Positions 25,236 through 34,900 of a stretch of DNA of 64,000 nt are shown one piece after another. The stretch's first letter is position 1. Each line of letters starts with the position of its first letter. The translations under genes were made by a program, and so were the position numbers. The stretch comes from Enterovibrio paralichthyis (lineage in GTDB: Bacteria; Pseudomonadota; Gammaproteobacteria; Enterobacterales; Vibrionaceae): positions 10,965 to 74,964 of the forward strand of contig NZ_JAHUTS010000021.1 in the NCBI RefSeq assembly GCF_019209835.1, written 5' to 3'. Under the pieces are notes generated by a model. It did no database searches. It was not told where the DNA came from and saw only the letters and a program-made list of their open reading frames with translations.

Positions 25236-25937
25236 ATGAAAATCGGTATTATCGGCGCGATGGAGCAGGAAGTTACCCTGCTGAAAAACAAAATGAATAA
25301 CTGCCAGTTGCAGGAAATTGCAGGCTGCAAATTCTACACCGGCGATCTGAACGGCACCAATGTGGTACTGCTGCAGTCAGGCATCGGTAAAGTGGCCGCG
25401 GCCGTAGGCACCTCTGTCTTGCTGGAGCGCTTCAAACCTAGCGTAGTGATCAACACCGGTTCTGCGGGCGGTTTTGATGCCAGCCTGAACCTGGGTGACG
25501 TGGTTATCTCAACAGACGTGGCTTACCACGATGCTGACGTGACTGCATTTGGTTACACCATGGGTCAAATGGCTGGCCAGCCAGCGACTTTCGCGTCTGA
25601 TGCAAAACTGATGGACGTTGCCGAGCAAGCGCTCGCAGCCATGGAGCCAGCTCCTCACGCGGTACGTGGCCTGATCTGCACCGGTGACGCATTCGTTCAC
25701 ACTGCGGAAAAACAAAACTTCATCCGTCAGCATTTCCCGAACGTGATTGCGGTAGAAATGGAAGCAGCAGCGATTGCACAGGCGTGTCACCAGTTCAAAG
25801 TGCCGTTTGTGGTTGTACGTGCCATTTCTGACGTTGCCGACAAAGAATCACCAATGACGTTTGACGAGTTCCTGCCACTGGCGGCGAAAAGCTCAAGCGC
25901 CATGGTTGAGAAAATGGTTGAGCTGCTGAAAGCATAA
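25236..25937 (+). CDS. mtnN: 5'-methylthioadenosine/S-adenosylhomocysteine nucleosidase
   Basis: 233 residues, matching MtnN/Pfs. Conserved features are the start MKIGIIGAMEQEV, the NTGSAGGF loop, VVISTDVAYHDADVTAFGY, the substrate-binding VEMEAAAIAQ segment and the catalytic Asp in AISDVADKE. It removes adenine from methylthioadenosine and S-adenosylhomocysteine, recycling methionine and producing S-ribosylhomocysteine, the precursor for autoinducer-2. The stop codon overlaps the next start (TAATG), so mtnN, cbiB and btuF form one coupled operon, as in other vibrios. Confidence 0.97.
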   Translation: MKIGIIGAMEQEVTLLKNKMNNCQLQEIAGCKFYTGDLNGTNVVLLQSGIGKVAAAVGTSVLLERFKPSVVINTGSAGGFDASLNLGDVVISTDVAYHDADVTAFGYTMGQMAGQPATFASDAKLMDVAEQALAAMEPAPHAVRGLICTGDAFVHTAEKQNFIRQHFPNVIAVEMEAAAIAQACHQFKVPFVVVRAISDVADKESPMTFDEFLPLAAKSSSAMVEKMVELLKA

Positions 25938-26902
25938 TGACCGATCTCCCCACGCCGTTTGACGCCTTGCTGGATCACACCGCCTTGCTCGCGATGTGGG
26001 GAGCTCTTCTTTTGCACTGGTTTTTTCCGGTGCCTGCCGATATCAGCCCGCTTACCCTCTGGCGGCGTGTCGCTGATGCCATCTCAGCCAAAGTCAATCA
26101 CCTCGAAGACGACCCACAGCAACAGAAACTCTCCGGCCTTTTAGCCATGGCTATTATGTGGCTGACAGTTGCTGTATTGCTGCTTGCCTTGAAGCAACTG
26201 GTCTGGATTAACTGGCTTTTCGATGGCCTGTTGCTCTGGTTTGCACTTGGCTGGAAACCGCTGACGCGACTCGCTATACAAATCGAACAGGCACTGACAC
26301 GCGAAGACAAACCACTAGCCCGTACCTTGCTCGCCAAGGCGCTGAACCGTGAAACGCAATCACTCTCTCCTGTTGGCATTGCCAAGGCGGGGTGTGAAAC
26401 CTTGCTGATAGGCTATGCACGAGGACTGATTGGCGTGCTGTTCTGGTATGCCATTGCCGGAGGCATAGGCGCATTTCTCTACGCGCTGGTGGTACAACTG
26501 ACCCGCGCCTGGCCACCACGCCGCTTTGAATTCGCCGAATTTGGCCTGCCCGCAGCATCCTTTTTGGCTCTGTTAGATTGGGTTCCATCAAGACTGTTTG
26601 CCTTGTTGATAGCCGCCGGACACCGCTTTGAACCGGCACTGACCGCAATCCGAAAACAGGGACAGGAGTGGTCTGCGAACGGTGCAGGCTGGCTGCTTGC
26701 CGGAACCGGCGCCAAGTTCCAGCTCTCCCTGGGTGGCCCTGCGATTTACGACAGCGAAAAATGCCCACGTCCCAATATTGGCGGTGAGATCTCCCCTTCC
26801 GCTCTGCATCTGGCGCTGCTCAACCAGTCGCTGAAACAAAAAGCCCTGCTGTGGCTGCTTATCCAAAGTTTCCTGATGTGGTTCGCCCACGGATTATTAT
26901 GA
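25937..26902 (+). CDS. cbiB: CbiB/CobD-family cobalamin biosynthesis membrane protein
   Basis: 321 residues with several hydrophobic segments (about 17-33, 70-105, 165-190, 205-235 and 300-318), fitting CbiB, the adenosylcobinamide-phosphate synthase that attaches aminopropanol to the corrin ring. Family motifs include RNRETQ-like NRETQSLSP, the LDWVPSRL helix and GGPAIYDSEKCPRPNIG. Its position between mtnN and btuF fits cobinamide salvage. The N-terminal region is more divergent than classic CbiB, which starts with a conserved D-x-x-x-GDP motif not obvious here, so the exact activity is less certain than the family. Confidence 0.85.
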   Translation: MTDLPTPFDALLDHTALLAMWGALLLHWFFPVPADISPLTLWRRVADAISAKVNHLEDDPQQQKLSGLLAMAIMWLTVAVLLLALKQLVWINWLFDGLLLWFALGWKPLTRLAIQIEQALTREDKPLARTLLAKALNRETQSLSPVGIAKAGCETLLIGYARGLIGVLFWYAIAGGIGAFLYALVVQLTRAWPPRRFEFAEFGLPAASFLALLDWVPSRLFALLIAAGHRFEPALTAIRKQGQEWSANGAGWLLAGTGAKFQLSLGGPAIYDSEKCPRPNIGGEISPSALHLALLNQSLKQKALLWLLIQSFLMWFAHGLL

Positions 26903-27723
26903 TGTCCAGATTTTTATTTGCCTTACTTCTGCTGCCAACACTGGCAGTGGCAGCGCCGCTGCGCGTGATCAGCCTGTCCCCACACACCACAGAACTTGCC
27001 TATGAAGCCGGACTGGGTGACAACCTGATCGCGGTCAGCGCGCATAGTGATTATCCGCCGGAAGCACTGGAATTGGAGCAGGTTGCCAACTACCGTGGCA
27101 TCAATATTGAGCGGGTTGTAACCCTAAAGCCTGATTTGGTGCTGGCATGGAAAGGCGGAAATCCTGATAAAGAATTGGCTAAGCTTGAGCGGCTCGGTAT
27201 TGAGGTGTTTTACTCCAATCCCCATTCGCTGTATGACGCTGCCGATAACATTGAAAAACTCGGCAAATGGTCAGCCGATCCTTCGGTGGCAAAAGCGCGT
27301 GCGGACGCAGTTCGTAAAGAGCTGGCAGCAATTGAAGCCAGTCAGCAAGGAAAAGTGAAAGTCCCCTACTTCTACCAATTGAGTGATTCCCCGCTGCTAA
27401 CAAACAATGGTGAACACTGGCCTCAGCCCCTTTTCTCACTTTGCGGCGGCGAGAACATCTTTGCCAGCAGTGCAGCGCCCTATCCTCAGGTCAACATCGA
27501 GCAGATTGTGGTAAAAGCGCCACAAGCCATTTTCTACCCTGCCGCCAATACTCAAGTGCCACAAAGCTGGGAGAAATGGCAAGACTTTGTCCCCGCAGTA
27601 AAAAACCACGCTATCTTTGCCATAACAGGGGATTGGCTTAACCGGCCAACACCACGCGCACTGAAAGCGGTGAAGCAAATCTGTGCCGCTCTGGACAGCG
27701 TAAGAAGCGATCTCGGTCACTAA
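26899..27723 (+). CDS. btuF: Vitamin B12 ABC transporter substrate-binding protein
   Basis: 274 residues from the ATG at 26899, which overlaps the cbiB stop (ATGA). An upstream extension of 16 residues is open but lacks export features; starting here gives a clean signal peptide (MSRFLFALLLLPTLAVAA). The mature protein begins APLRVISLSPHTTELAYEAG, typical of BtuF, and has the NYRGINIERVVTLKPDLVLAW strand/helix and the long linking helix near 120-150. It binds cobalamin in the periplasm for BtuCD, whose genes are not here. Confidence 0.93.
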   Translation: MMSRFLFALLLLPTLAVAAPLRVISLSPHTTELAYEAGLGDNLIAVSAHSDYPPEALELEQVANYRGINIERVVTLKPDLVLAWKGGNPDKELAKLERLGIEVFYSNPHSLYDAADNIEKLGKWSADPSVAKARADAVRKELAAIEASQQGKVKVPYFYQLSDSPLLTNNGEHWPQPLFSLCGGENIFASSAAPYPQVNIEQIVVKAPQAIFYPAANTQVPQSWEKWQDFVPAVKNHAIFAITGDWLNRPTPRALKAVKQICAALDSVRSDLGH

Positions 27724-27812
27724 TTCAAACACTGGCAGCGCACCGCGTGACGTCGCCGATTGCCCGTAAGGATCTTTTACGTAAAATCGCGCGCGCTTAA
27801 CTGAAATAAGGG

Positions 27813-28439
27813 ATGAAACAGCGCGTTATGCTTCTCTATATCTTGGACATGTTCGGTACTGCCGTGTTTGCTATTTCCGGCGTGCTGCTTGCCAGTAAAC
27901 TTCGAATGGATCCCTTCGGGATGATTGTACTGGCCATGGTGACAGCCATTGGCGGGGGCACTATCCGCGATATGGTTCTGGGTGCCACACCCGTGTTCTG
28001 GGTCACCCAAACCGAATATCTTTGGGTTATCCTCGCCACGTGTGTCTTGTCGATTGTGCTGATCCGTCATCCCCGTCGCCTGCCTTGGTACGTCCTGCCG
28101 GTTGCCGATGCGATTGGTCTAGCCGTGTTTGTTGCGATTGGTGTCGATAAGGCGCTGAGCTATGGCGCATCGCCAATGGTTGCTGTGATCATGGGTGTGC
28201 TGACTGGCTGCGGCGGCGGTATTATCCGTGACGTACTGGCGCGCGAAATCCCAATGATTTTCCGCACCGAGGTGTATGCCACCGCCTGTATTGCCGGCGG
28301 CATGATGCATACCCTGGCGCTCGCTGCCAATGCGGATGTTGAACTGGCATCCATCGCAGGCATGATCACCACCCTGCTTATCCGGCTTGCAGCGATTCGC
28401 TGGCACTTATCCCTTCCGGTTTTTGGCAGCGGAAAGTAA
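27813..28439 (+). CDS. Trimeric intracellular cation channel (TRIC) family membrane protein
   Basis: 208 residues, seven hydrophobic segments made of two repeated halves. Each half carries the family glycine motif: AIGGGTIRDMVLG (about 46-58) and GCGGGIIRDVLARE (about 130-144). The family (formerly UPF0126, YicG/YadS) forms K+/cation channels in studied bacterial and archaeal members; the E. coli YicG has also been linked to glycine uptake. The ATG at 27813 follows AAGGG very closely; the next ATG at 27828 is also possible and would lose only five residues. A terminator follows at 28461. Confidence 0.9.
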   Translation: MKQRVMLLYILDMFGTAVFAISGVLLASKLRMDPFGMIVLAMVTAIGGGTIRDMVLGATPVFWVTQTEYLWVILATCVLSIVLIRHPRRLPWYVLPVADAIGLAVFVAIGVDKALSYGASPMVAVIMGVLTGCGGGIIRDVLAREIPMIFRTEVYATACIAGGMMHTLALAANADVELASIAGMITTLLIRLAAIRWHLSLPVFGSGK

Positions 28440-28460
28440 CGCCTCCTTCTTCTTCACTGG

Positions 28461-28484
28461 AACGCGCCTCAGGGCGCGTTTTTC
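28461..28484 (+). terminator. Terminator after the TRIC gene
   Basis: AACGCGCC/GGCGCGTT stem with a four-base loop, then TTT. Confidence 0.88.
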
Positions 28485-28577
28485 ATTGCGCCAAAACCTT
28501 AAGCACGTTCTCACCGTGTTTCACGCCAAACCTATTCGCTGTCTCAACTTTCCACTTCTGTGTAGCAATTGCAGCAA

Positions 28578-28603
28578 TTAAGTAAACCACTAACTTTACT
28601 TAA
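28578..28603. promoter_or_regulatory. Operator-like inverted repeat overlapping the VOC gene promoter
   Basis: TTAAGTAAA (28578-28586) and TTTACTTAA (28595-28603) form a 9-bp perfect inverted repeat with an 8-bp spacer. The right arm overlaps a -35 (TTTACT, 28595-28600), which is 16 bp from a -10 (TATTAT, 28617-28622). Its placement suggests a repressor site. Confidence 0.55.
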
Positions 28604-28622
28604 CTCGATACCAGCCTATTAT
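28595..28622 (+). promoter_or_regulatory. Candidate promoter of the VOC-family gene
   Basis: TTTACT, 16 bp, TATTAT, about 40 bp before the start codon at 28663. Confidence 0.5.
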
Positions 28623-28662
28623 ATAAACAAATAACTTTACATAGCCAAAGGAAAGCACCGCC

Positions 28663-29079
28663 ATGAACAGTTACGTCGAACACGCCAATATCACAGTGAG
28701 CGATCTGAAAAACACCATCCATTTTTTGCAAACCGCCCTGCCTGATTTTCATGTCCGTGGGGAAGGATGCAGCGAACTTTATGACTGGTGCCATATCGGC
28801 ACAGACACCAGCTATATCGCTCTGCAAGAAGTGGTGATAGACAAACCGGTCGAGCGCATTCCTTACCGCCAGTTAGGGGTAAACCATATCGGTCTGGTGG
28901 TCAGCGATGCGCAGTCAGCCGCCCAAAGATTGCACGAAGCAGGCTATGAAGAAGTGTCATTTGATGAAACCCATCCCGCCCGCAAACGCGCTTATTTCTT
29001 TGACGCGGATGGCATTGAGTGGGAGTTCATCGAGTACTTGTCCGATGAAGCGGAAAGCCGTAATGACTACACACTTTAA
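28663..29079 (+). CDS. VOC-superfamily (glyoxalase/dioxygenase fold) protein
   Basis: 138 residues with two beta-alpha-beta-beta-beta modules. Likely metal ligands are His8 (EHANITVSD), His at about 75 (LGVNHIGLVVSD) and Glu near 123 (IEWEFIEYLSDE), the usual 2-His/Glu arrangement of vicinal-oxygen-chelate enzymes. It resembles lactoylglutathione lyase-type proteins, but the substrate cannot be read off. The ribosome site AAAGGA precedes the ATG. It is a single-gene unit with a probable operator upstream and is convergent with tyrS. Confidence 0.88.
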   Translation: MNSYVEHANITVSDLKNTIHFLQTALPDFHVRGEGCSELYDWCHIGTDTSYIALQEVVIDKPVERIPYRQLGVNHIGLVVSDAQSAAQRLHEAGYEEVSFDETHPARKRAYFFDADGIEWEFIEYLSDEAESRNDYTL

Positions 29080-29138
29080 GTTCGGGAGCTAACTAAGCGC
29101 AAAACAGCTTAGCGAAAGGGGAGCTTATCGTTAGATAA

Positions 29139-29165
29139 GAAAAAGGCGCCAATCGGCGCCCTTTC
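29139..29165. terminator. Terminator between the VOC gene and tyrS
   Basis: GGCGCC-AATC-GGCGCC stem extended by AAAG/CTTT; the minus-strand T-run (from the A-tract at 29141) makes it a good tyrS terminator. Confidence 0.87.
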
Positions 29166-29170
29166 TCAGA

Positions 29171-30358
29171 TTATGCCAGCGTGATACGGGCAAATTTGCG
29201 TTTACCAACCTGGTAAACTGCGGTACCCGCTGCCGGTACCAGCTTGGTATCTTCAACTTTCTCGCCGTCGATACGAACACCGCCACCGCGGATCTGACGC
29301 ATCGCATCAGAGGTTGACGCCACCAGACCGGCATCTTTCAGCAGGTTGGCAATCGCTGCGCCTTGCTCGAAAGAGAACTCAGGCATTTCATCCGGCATCG
29401 CACCTTTCTGGAAGCGGTTGATAAACTCAGCTTCTGCAGCATCTGCATCTGCTTCTGAATGGAAGCGCGCGATGATTTCTTTTGCCAGCAGGATCTTCAC
29501 ATCGCGCGGGTTCTTACCGTTTGCAATGTCGTCTTTAAACTGGGCAATTTCTTCCAGCGGACGGAAAGAAAGCAGCTCGTAGTAGTTCCACATCAGATCA
29601 TCAGAGATAGACATGATCTTACCGAACATCTCTGTCGGCGTATCACTGATACCGATGTAGTTGTGCGCCGATTTGGACATTTTCTTCACGCCGTCCAGAC
29701 CCACCAGCAGAGGCATGGTGATCACAACTTGTTGCGACTGACCATTTTGCTTTTGCAGTTCACGGCCCATCAGCAGGTTGAATTTCTGGTCAGTACCGCC
29801 CAGCTCAACGTCAGCTTGCAGCGCGACTGAGTCATAACCTTGCAGGAGCGGATAAATGAACTCGTGAATAGCGATTGGCTGGTTGCTGCTGTAACGTTTT
29901 TTGAAATCGTCACGCTCAAGCATACGGGCAACGGTGGAGCTTGCAGCCAGACGGATCATGCCATCTGTACCCAGCTCACTCAGCCAGCTTGAGTTAAATT
30001 CCACGCGGGTTTTTGCCGGATCAAGAATCTTAAAGATCTGCTCTTTGTAGGTTTCTGCATTTTTCAGAACCTGTTCACGCGTCAATGGTGGACGGGTGGT
30101 GTTTTTACCACTTGGGTCGCCTACCATCGCGGTATAGTCACCGATCAGGAAGATAACTTCATGGCCCAGCTCCTGGAAGGCACGCAGTTTATTCATGATC
30201 ACTGTGTGACCCAGATGAATATCCGGTGCCGTTGGATCCGCGCCCAACTTGATACGAAGAGGACGGTTCTCTTTCAGTTTTGCAATGAGTTCCGCTTCAG
30301 GAATCAACTCCTCAACGCCACGCTTAATTTCAGCTAGCGCAGCTTCAATGCTTGCCAT
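29171..30358 (-). CDS. tyrS: Tyrosyl-tRNA synthetase
   Basis: 395 residues from the ATG at 30358, selected because GGGAGCG lies upstream and the product begins MASIEAALAEIKRG as in proteobacterial TyrRS; an upstream in-frame start would add nine unlikely residues. It is a class I synthetase with the HIGH signature as HLGH (DIHLGHT) and KMSKS (KKMSKSA). The C-terminal S4 RNA-binding domain (about 330-395) carries IRGGGVRIDGEKV. It charges tRNA-Tyr in the cytoplasm. It is divergent from the M23 endopeptidase gene. Confidence 0.97.
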   Translation of the reverse strand: MASIEAALAEIKRGVEELIPEAELIAKLKENRPLRIKLGADPTAPDIHLGHTVIMNKLRAFQELGHEVIFLIGDYTAMVGDPSGKNTTRPPLTREQVLKNAETYKEQIFKILDPAKTRVEFNSSWLSELGTDGMIRLAASSTVARMLERDDFKKRYSSNQPIAIHEFIYPLLQGYDSVALQADVELGGTDQKFNLLMGRELQKQNGQSQQVVITMPLLVGLDGVKKMSKSAHNYIGISDTPTEMFGKIMSISDDLMWNYYELLSFRPLEEIAQFKDDIANGKNPRDVKILLAKEIIARFHSEADADAAEAEFINRFQKGAMPDEMPEFSFEQGAAIANLLKDAGLVASTSDAMRQIRGGGVRIDGEKVEDTKLVPAAGTAVYQVGKRKFARITLA

Positions 30359-30587
30359 ATTTAATCGCTCCCACAGAATCGGCATTTTTTAGTAAGCCGA
30401 CATACTACTTGAATAGCGATGGTTTTTGAAAGCAGTTAGACTTGTTATATCCAAACAACCTGAATGCTCTCGAGTTCCAGCGTCTGGATAGAGATACAAC
30501 AAGGGATTTACCGGCCAATCGGTTTTATCGAGGGAGTTGGCATCAACGTTATCCCCACAACGTTCATTTTTATAACGACTGTTTTTA

Positions 30588-31907
30588 ATGCCTGTTAAAC
30601 ATATTGCTGCGCTACCAAGGTTCCACCAAATCTTGATCATGGCGATCAGTGCCCTTGTGGTACTGCTTATCCTGTTGCCAACGAAAACTCCTGCCCAACA
30701 CCCTGACGCAAAGTTTGAGGTTGGAAAGTTATATCCTGTTCCTTTAGACACGGTTGCCCTGCTGCCTCCTGAAAATGAGCAGCGCAATGTCTCGGCCAAC
30801 GCGCCGCTGGAATGGCAAAAATTCAAAGTACAGGCTGGTGACAGCCTGGCCGGTATATTCGACCGCGTCGGCATCAGCCCAACGACGCTTTACCGTTTAA
30901 TTAACAGTGACACGGAAACCAAATCCCTCGCATCGCTGAAAATTGGTGATGAAATTCATCTCGGCTTTGACGAAAACGGCCTTTTCACCCAATTGGTACA
31001 ACCTAAAAATGCCAACGAAAGATTGATCGTTACCCGTATTGGTGACGAATTTTTCTCGAAAAAAGAGTCCAAACAGGTAGATACCCAGGTCAATTTCGCC
31101 TCGGCCACTATCACATCCAGTTTCTGGAATGCCGGGGTCAATGCCGGGCTCAATGCCAACCAAATTATGGAACTCGCCGGTATTTTCGGCTGGGATATCG
31201 ACTTCGCGCTGGATATTCGCCAAGGCGACAAATTTGCCGTGTTGTTTGAAGAGCGTTTGGTGGAAGGCGAAATGATTGGCCGCGGCGACATTCTGGCTGC
31301 CACATTCACTAACCAGGGTGAAACCTTTACCGCGATCCGCTCAGAATCCGGCAAGTATTACGACGAAAAAGGCCGAGCGATGAGAAAAGCGTTCCTGCGC
31401 TCGCCGGTTAACTTCCGCTATGTCAGCTCGAACTTCAATCCCCGCCGCCTGCACCCGGTTACCGGCGCAGTAAAAGCACACCGCGGCACGGACTACGTCG
31501 CGCCAGTTGGCACCCCTATCTGGGCAGCCGGTGATGGCGTAGTGATGAAATCGGCCTACAACAAGTTCAACGGCAACTATGTGTTTATCCGACACAGTTC
31601 CACGTACATCACCAAGTATCTGCACCTCACTAAACGCAAGGTGAAAACCGGTCAGCGTGTAAAACAGGGACAAACCATTGGTACCCTGGGGGGAACCGGG
31701 CGCGTAACGGGCCCGCATCTGCACTATGAATTTTTGGTGAACGGTGTGCACAAGAATCCGCGTACGGTGAAACTGCCACAATCAAAGTCACTGACCGGCA
31801 AAGAGAAAACTGCGTTTATCGAACTGGCGAAAGACCGTATGGCGCAGCTGAATAAATTTGAACAGCTTCTGGCCTCTATCGGCACTATCGAGCGAATAGC
31901 GTCCTAG
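30588..31907 (+). CDS. M23-family peptidoglycan DD-endopeptidase, MepM/Shy type
   Basis: 439 residues: an N-terminal membrane anchor or uncleaved signal (about 16-32), a LysM/OapA-like domain (about 76-126, FKVQAGDSLAGIFDRVGIS), a central domain, and the LytM peptidase with zinc ligands in HRGTDYVAP (H-x3-D) and HLHYEF (HxH). Such enzymes cut D-Ala-mDAP crosslinks in the periplasm to allow cell-wall growth. The start at 30588 has no clear ribosome site; an ATG at 30639 would cut into the anchor. Vibrios have several paralogues (ShyA, ShyB, ShyC), and I cannot decide which this is beyond the tyrS neighbourhood. Confidence 0.92.
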   Translation: MPVKHIAALPRFHQILIMAISALVVLLILLPTKTPAQHPDAKFEVGKLYPVPLDTVALLPPENEQRNVSANAPLEWQKFKVQAGDSLAGIFDRVGISPTTLYRLINSDTETKSLASLKIGDEIHLGFDENGLFTQLVQPKNANERLIVTRIGDEFFSKKESKQVDTQVNFASATITSSFWNAGVNAGLNANQIMELAGIFGWDIDFALDIRQGDKFAVLFEERLVEGEMIGRGDILAATFTNQGETFTAIRSESGKYYDEKGRAMRKAFLRSPVNFRYVSSNFNPRRLHPVTGAVKAHRGTDYVAPVGTPIWAAGDGVVMKSAYNKFNGNYVFIRHSSTYITKYLHLTKRKVKTGQRVKQGQTIGTLGGTGRVTGPHLHYEFLVNGVHKNPRTVKLPQSKSLTGKEKTAFIELAKDRMAQLNKFEQLLASIGTIERIAS

Positions 31908-31921
31908 GTTGGCTCCAAAAG

Positions 31922-31951
31922 AAAAAGCAGCATTTTTTTGCTGCTTTTTTT
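31922..31951. terminator. Bidirectional terminator between the M23 gene and vexH
   Basis: AAAAAGCAGCA/TGCTGCTTTTT stem with T-runs on both strands, separating convergent genes. Confidence 0.92.
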
Positions 31952-31964
31952 CGTTTTGTTCCGG

Positions 31965-34900
31965 CTAGGACTGAAGTTCTGCTTCCCGGTATGCGGCTGA
32001 CTGCCCGGCTTTCCCCTCGCTTTGTGGATCGACCAGAATATCATGGTTATCTTCGTCTTCGCTGTTCGCCTTACTTCGCTCTCTTGCCAGCATCAGCAGA
32101 CAGGGCGTCAGCACCAGGGTCAGTACCGTTGAAAATGCCAGTCCACCAGCCACTGCGGTCGCCAGTTGTGACCACCACTGGGTGCTCGGCGCACCGAACT
32201 CAATGCCGCGGTTAACCAGATCAACATTCATCTCCAGTACCATAGGCATCAAGCCCAGGATGGTCGTAACCGTGGTGAGCAACACAGGACGCAGACGCTG
32301 GGCACCGGTGCGCAAAATGGCATCCACTTTCTCCAGCCCGCGTTTTCGCAGTACGTTGTAGGTATCAATCAGCACAATGTTGTTGTTCACCACAATGCCC
32401 GCCAGAGTAATCACCCCGACCCCGGACATGATGACGCCGAATGGACGCTGGAATATCAACAGGCCAAGGAATACCCCCACGGTTGAAAACAGCACGGCGC
32501 TCAGGATCAAAAACGCCTGATAAAAACTGTTGAACTGAGTGATCAGAATAATCGCCATTGCGCCAAGCGCTGCAAGGAATGCCGTCATCAGGAAGGCAGA
32601 GCTTTCGTCCTGCTCCTCATTCTGCCCCCGTATTGTCACTTTCACGTCATGAGGCAGACCCAGCGCTTCAATCTGTTCATTGAGGCCCGGCAATTCCAGG
32701 CTGAGGTTATACCCTTCGGCCATGTCCGCCATCACCTTGCTCACCCGTTTACCATCAACCCGGTCAATATTGCCCTGTTTCTGCTCAGGCTTGATCCTGG
32801 CGAAGTTGGTGATCGGTATCAGGCCATAGGTGGTTTTCACCCTGAGTTCATCAAAGCGCCCGATATCGCGCTTATCCTCGGGATAGCGCACCAGAATATC
32901 GACTTCCTCACTGGCATCATCCGGCAGGTAATCCCCAATTTTCAGACCATTCGTCACAAACTGTACTGTGTTACCCACCAGGGTAGCATCGGCACCGAAA
33001 CGCGCTGCATCTTCCCGGTCAATATCGATAGACCAGTCAATGCCTGGCTTAGTCAGGGTATCGCTGAAATTGGTATAAGCCGGACTTTGTTCCAGTAGCG
33101 CCCTGACCTGAAGCGCGGCGGGGGCAATCAACTGGCTGTTCGCGGCACTGATTTCAATTGACAGGTCATGCTCGCTCGGTGGCCCGGCCTGGGGCTTTTT
33201 AAACTCAAGCTCTATCCCGGCAATATCGGCCGTTTTCTCCCGCAACTCTTCGATGATAAACGCCACTTTACGGCGCTCCTGCCACGCTACCAGCTTCATC
33301 TGGATGACACCAATCTCATCCTGACCACCGGTTCGGGTATATACGCTTTCAATTTCATCCATGCCGAGGACGCGCTGTTCGACTTCTTTCATCAACGCGT
33401 CTTTCTCATAGATAGAAAGGTCACCATAAGCACGTACTTTGATGTTAAACGACGGCGGATCCACATCCGGGAAGAATTCAGTGCCCAGACCGGATTTGGC
33501 ATAGGCAAACCCGACGCCGGCGGCCACCAGCAAAGCTGCGATCAATATTTTCACGGGATGACGGATGGCGATGGAAAGCGTGTTGATATATGCCCTGGTA
33601 ATCCCCTGCGCCTTCGAGAAGTCCCCGTCCTCCAGCGCATGGATTCTCGCCTGTTGCTCGCTTGATAGTGGCAATGGCTTACCAATTAAACTTCCCAGTA
33701 CAGGCACAAATAACAGAGCCATTGCCAATGAGGCAGACAGGGTCGCTATCAGGGTAAGCGGCATGTATCCCATAAATTCGCCGGTGATCCCCGGCCAAAA
33801 AAGCAGGGGCGCAAAAGCCGCCAGTGTGGTTGCTGTCGAGGCAATGATGGGCCAAGCCATACGGTGCGCCGCTTCCCGGAATGCCTGAGTTCGCTGGATA
33901 CCTTCACGCATCCGCCTATCGGCGTATTCGGTGACTACAATAGCGCCGTCCACCAACAGACCAACCGCCATGATGAGCGAGAAAAGCACCACGATATTGA
34001 TGGTCAATCCTGCCAGCGAGAGCACCACTAAGCCAGTCAGGAAAGAGCCGGGAATGGAAACGCCAACCAGAAACGCCGTCCGTGCACCCAGAATCGCGAT
34101 GATAACAATCACCACCAGCAAGATTGCCGAGAGGATATTGTTTTGCAGATCTGTCAGCATCAGGCGCACATCTTCAGAGCCATCCCAGGTATATTTCACC
34201 TGCAGTGCCTGCGGCCAAATGACGGTTTGCTGCGCTTCGGCCATCACCGCCTTGACCAGCTCTACCGTCTCGATGATGTTTTCCCCGGCGCGTTTTTTTA
34301 CGTCCAACACTACCGCAGGCTTTCCATCCAAACGAGCAAAACTTTCTGGGTCTTTAAAACTTCGGCGTACCTCGGCCACGTCAGCCACCGTGACGACCCG
34401 CGAGCCATCAATTTTGATGGGCAGGGTCAACACATCCTGAACCGTTTCAAAAACAGACGGCACTTTGACGGAGAAGCGGCCGTAACCTGTATCCACATAT
34501 CCGGCAGCGACCACACGGTTGTTCCGTGCCACCAGATTGAATATATCCTGCTGATCGAGCCCGTAGCTTTCGAGCAGCAGCGGCTCAACAATGATTTCAA
34601 CCACATCATCACGGTCACCGGCAATGTCCACTTCCAGCACCTGTTTGAAGCCTTCCAGCGTTTCCTGAAGCTCACGGGCGACACGGACGATGGCCCGCTC
34701 AGACACATCGCCGTATAGGGCGATGGAAAGCACGGGCTGCATATTGGCAAAGGTGACTTCATTGACGGTTGGCTCGTCGCTGTCATCCGGCAGGCGGGGT
34801 TTGACCAAATCCACGGCTTCACGTACGTCCGCCATGGCCTGGTCGAGATCGACGCCCACGTTGAACTCCAGCGTGACCGAAGCATGGCCTTCAGAGGCGG

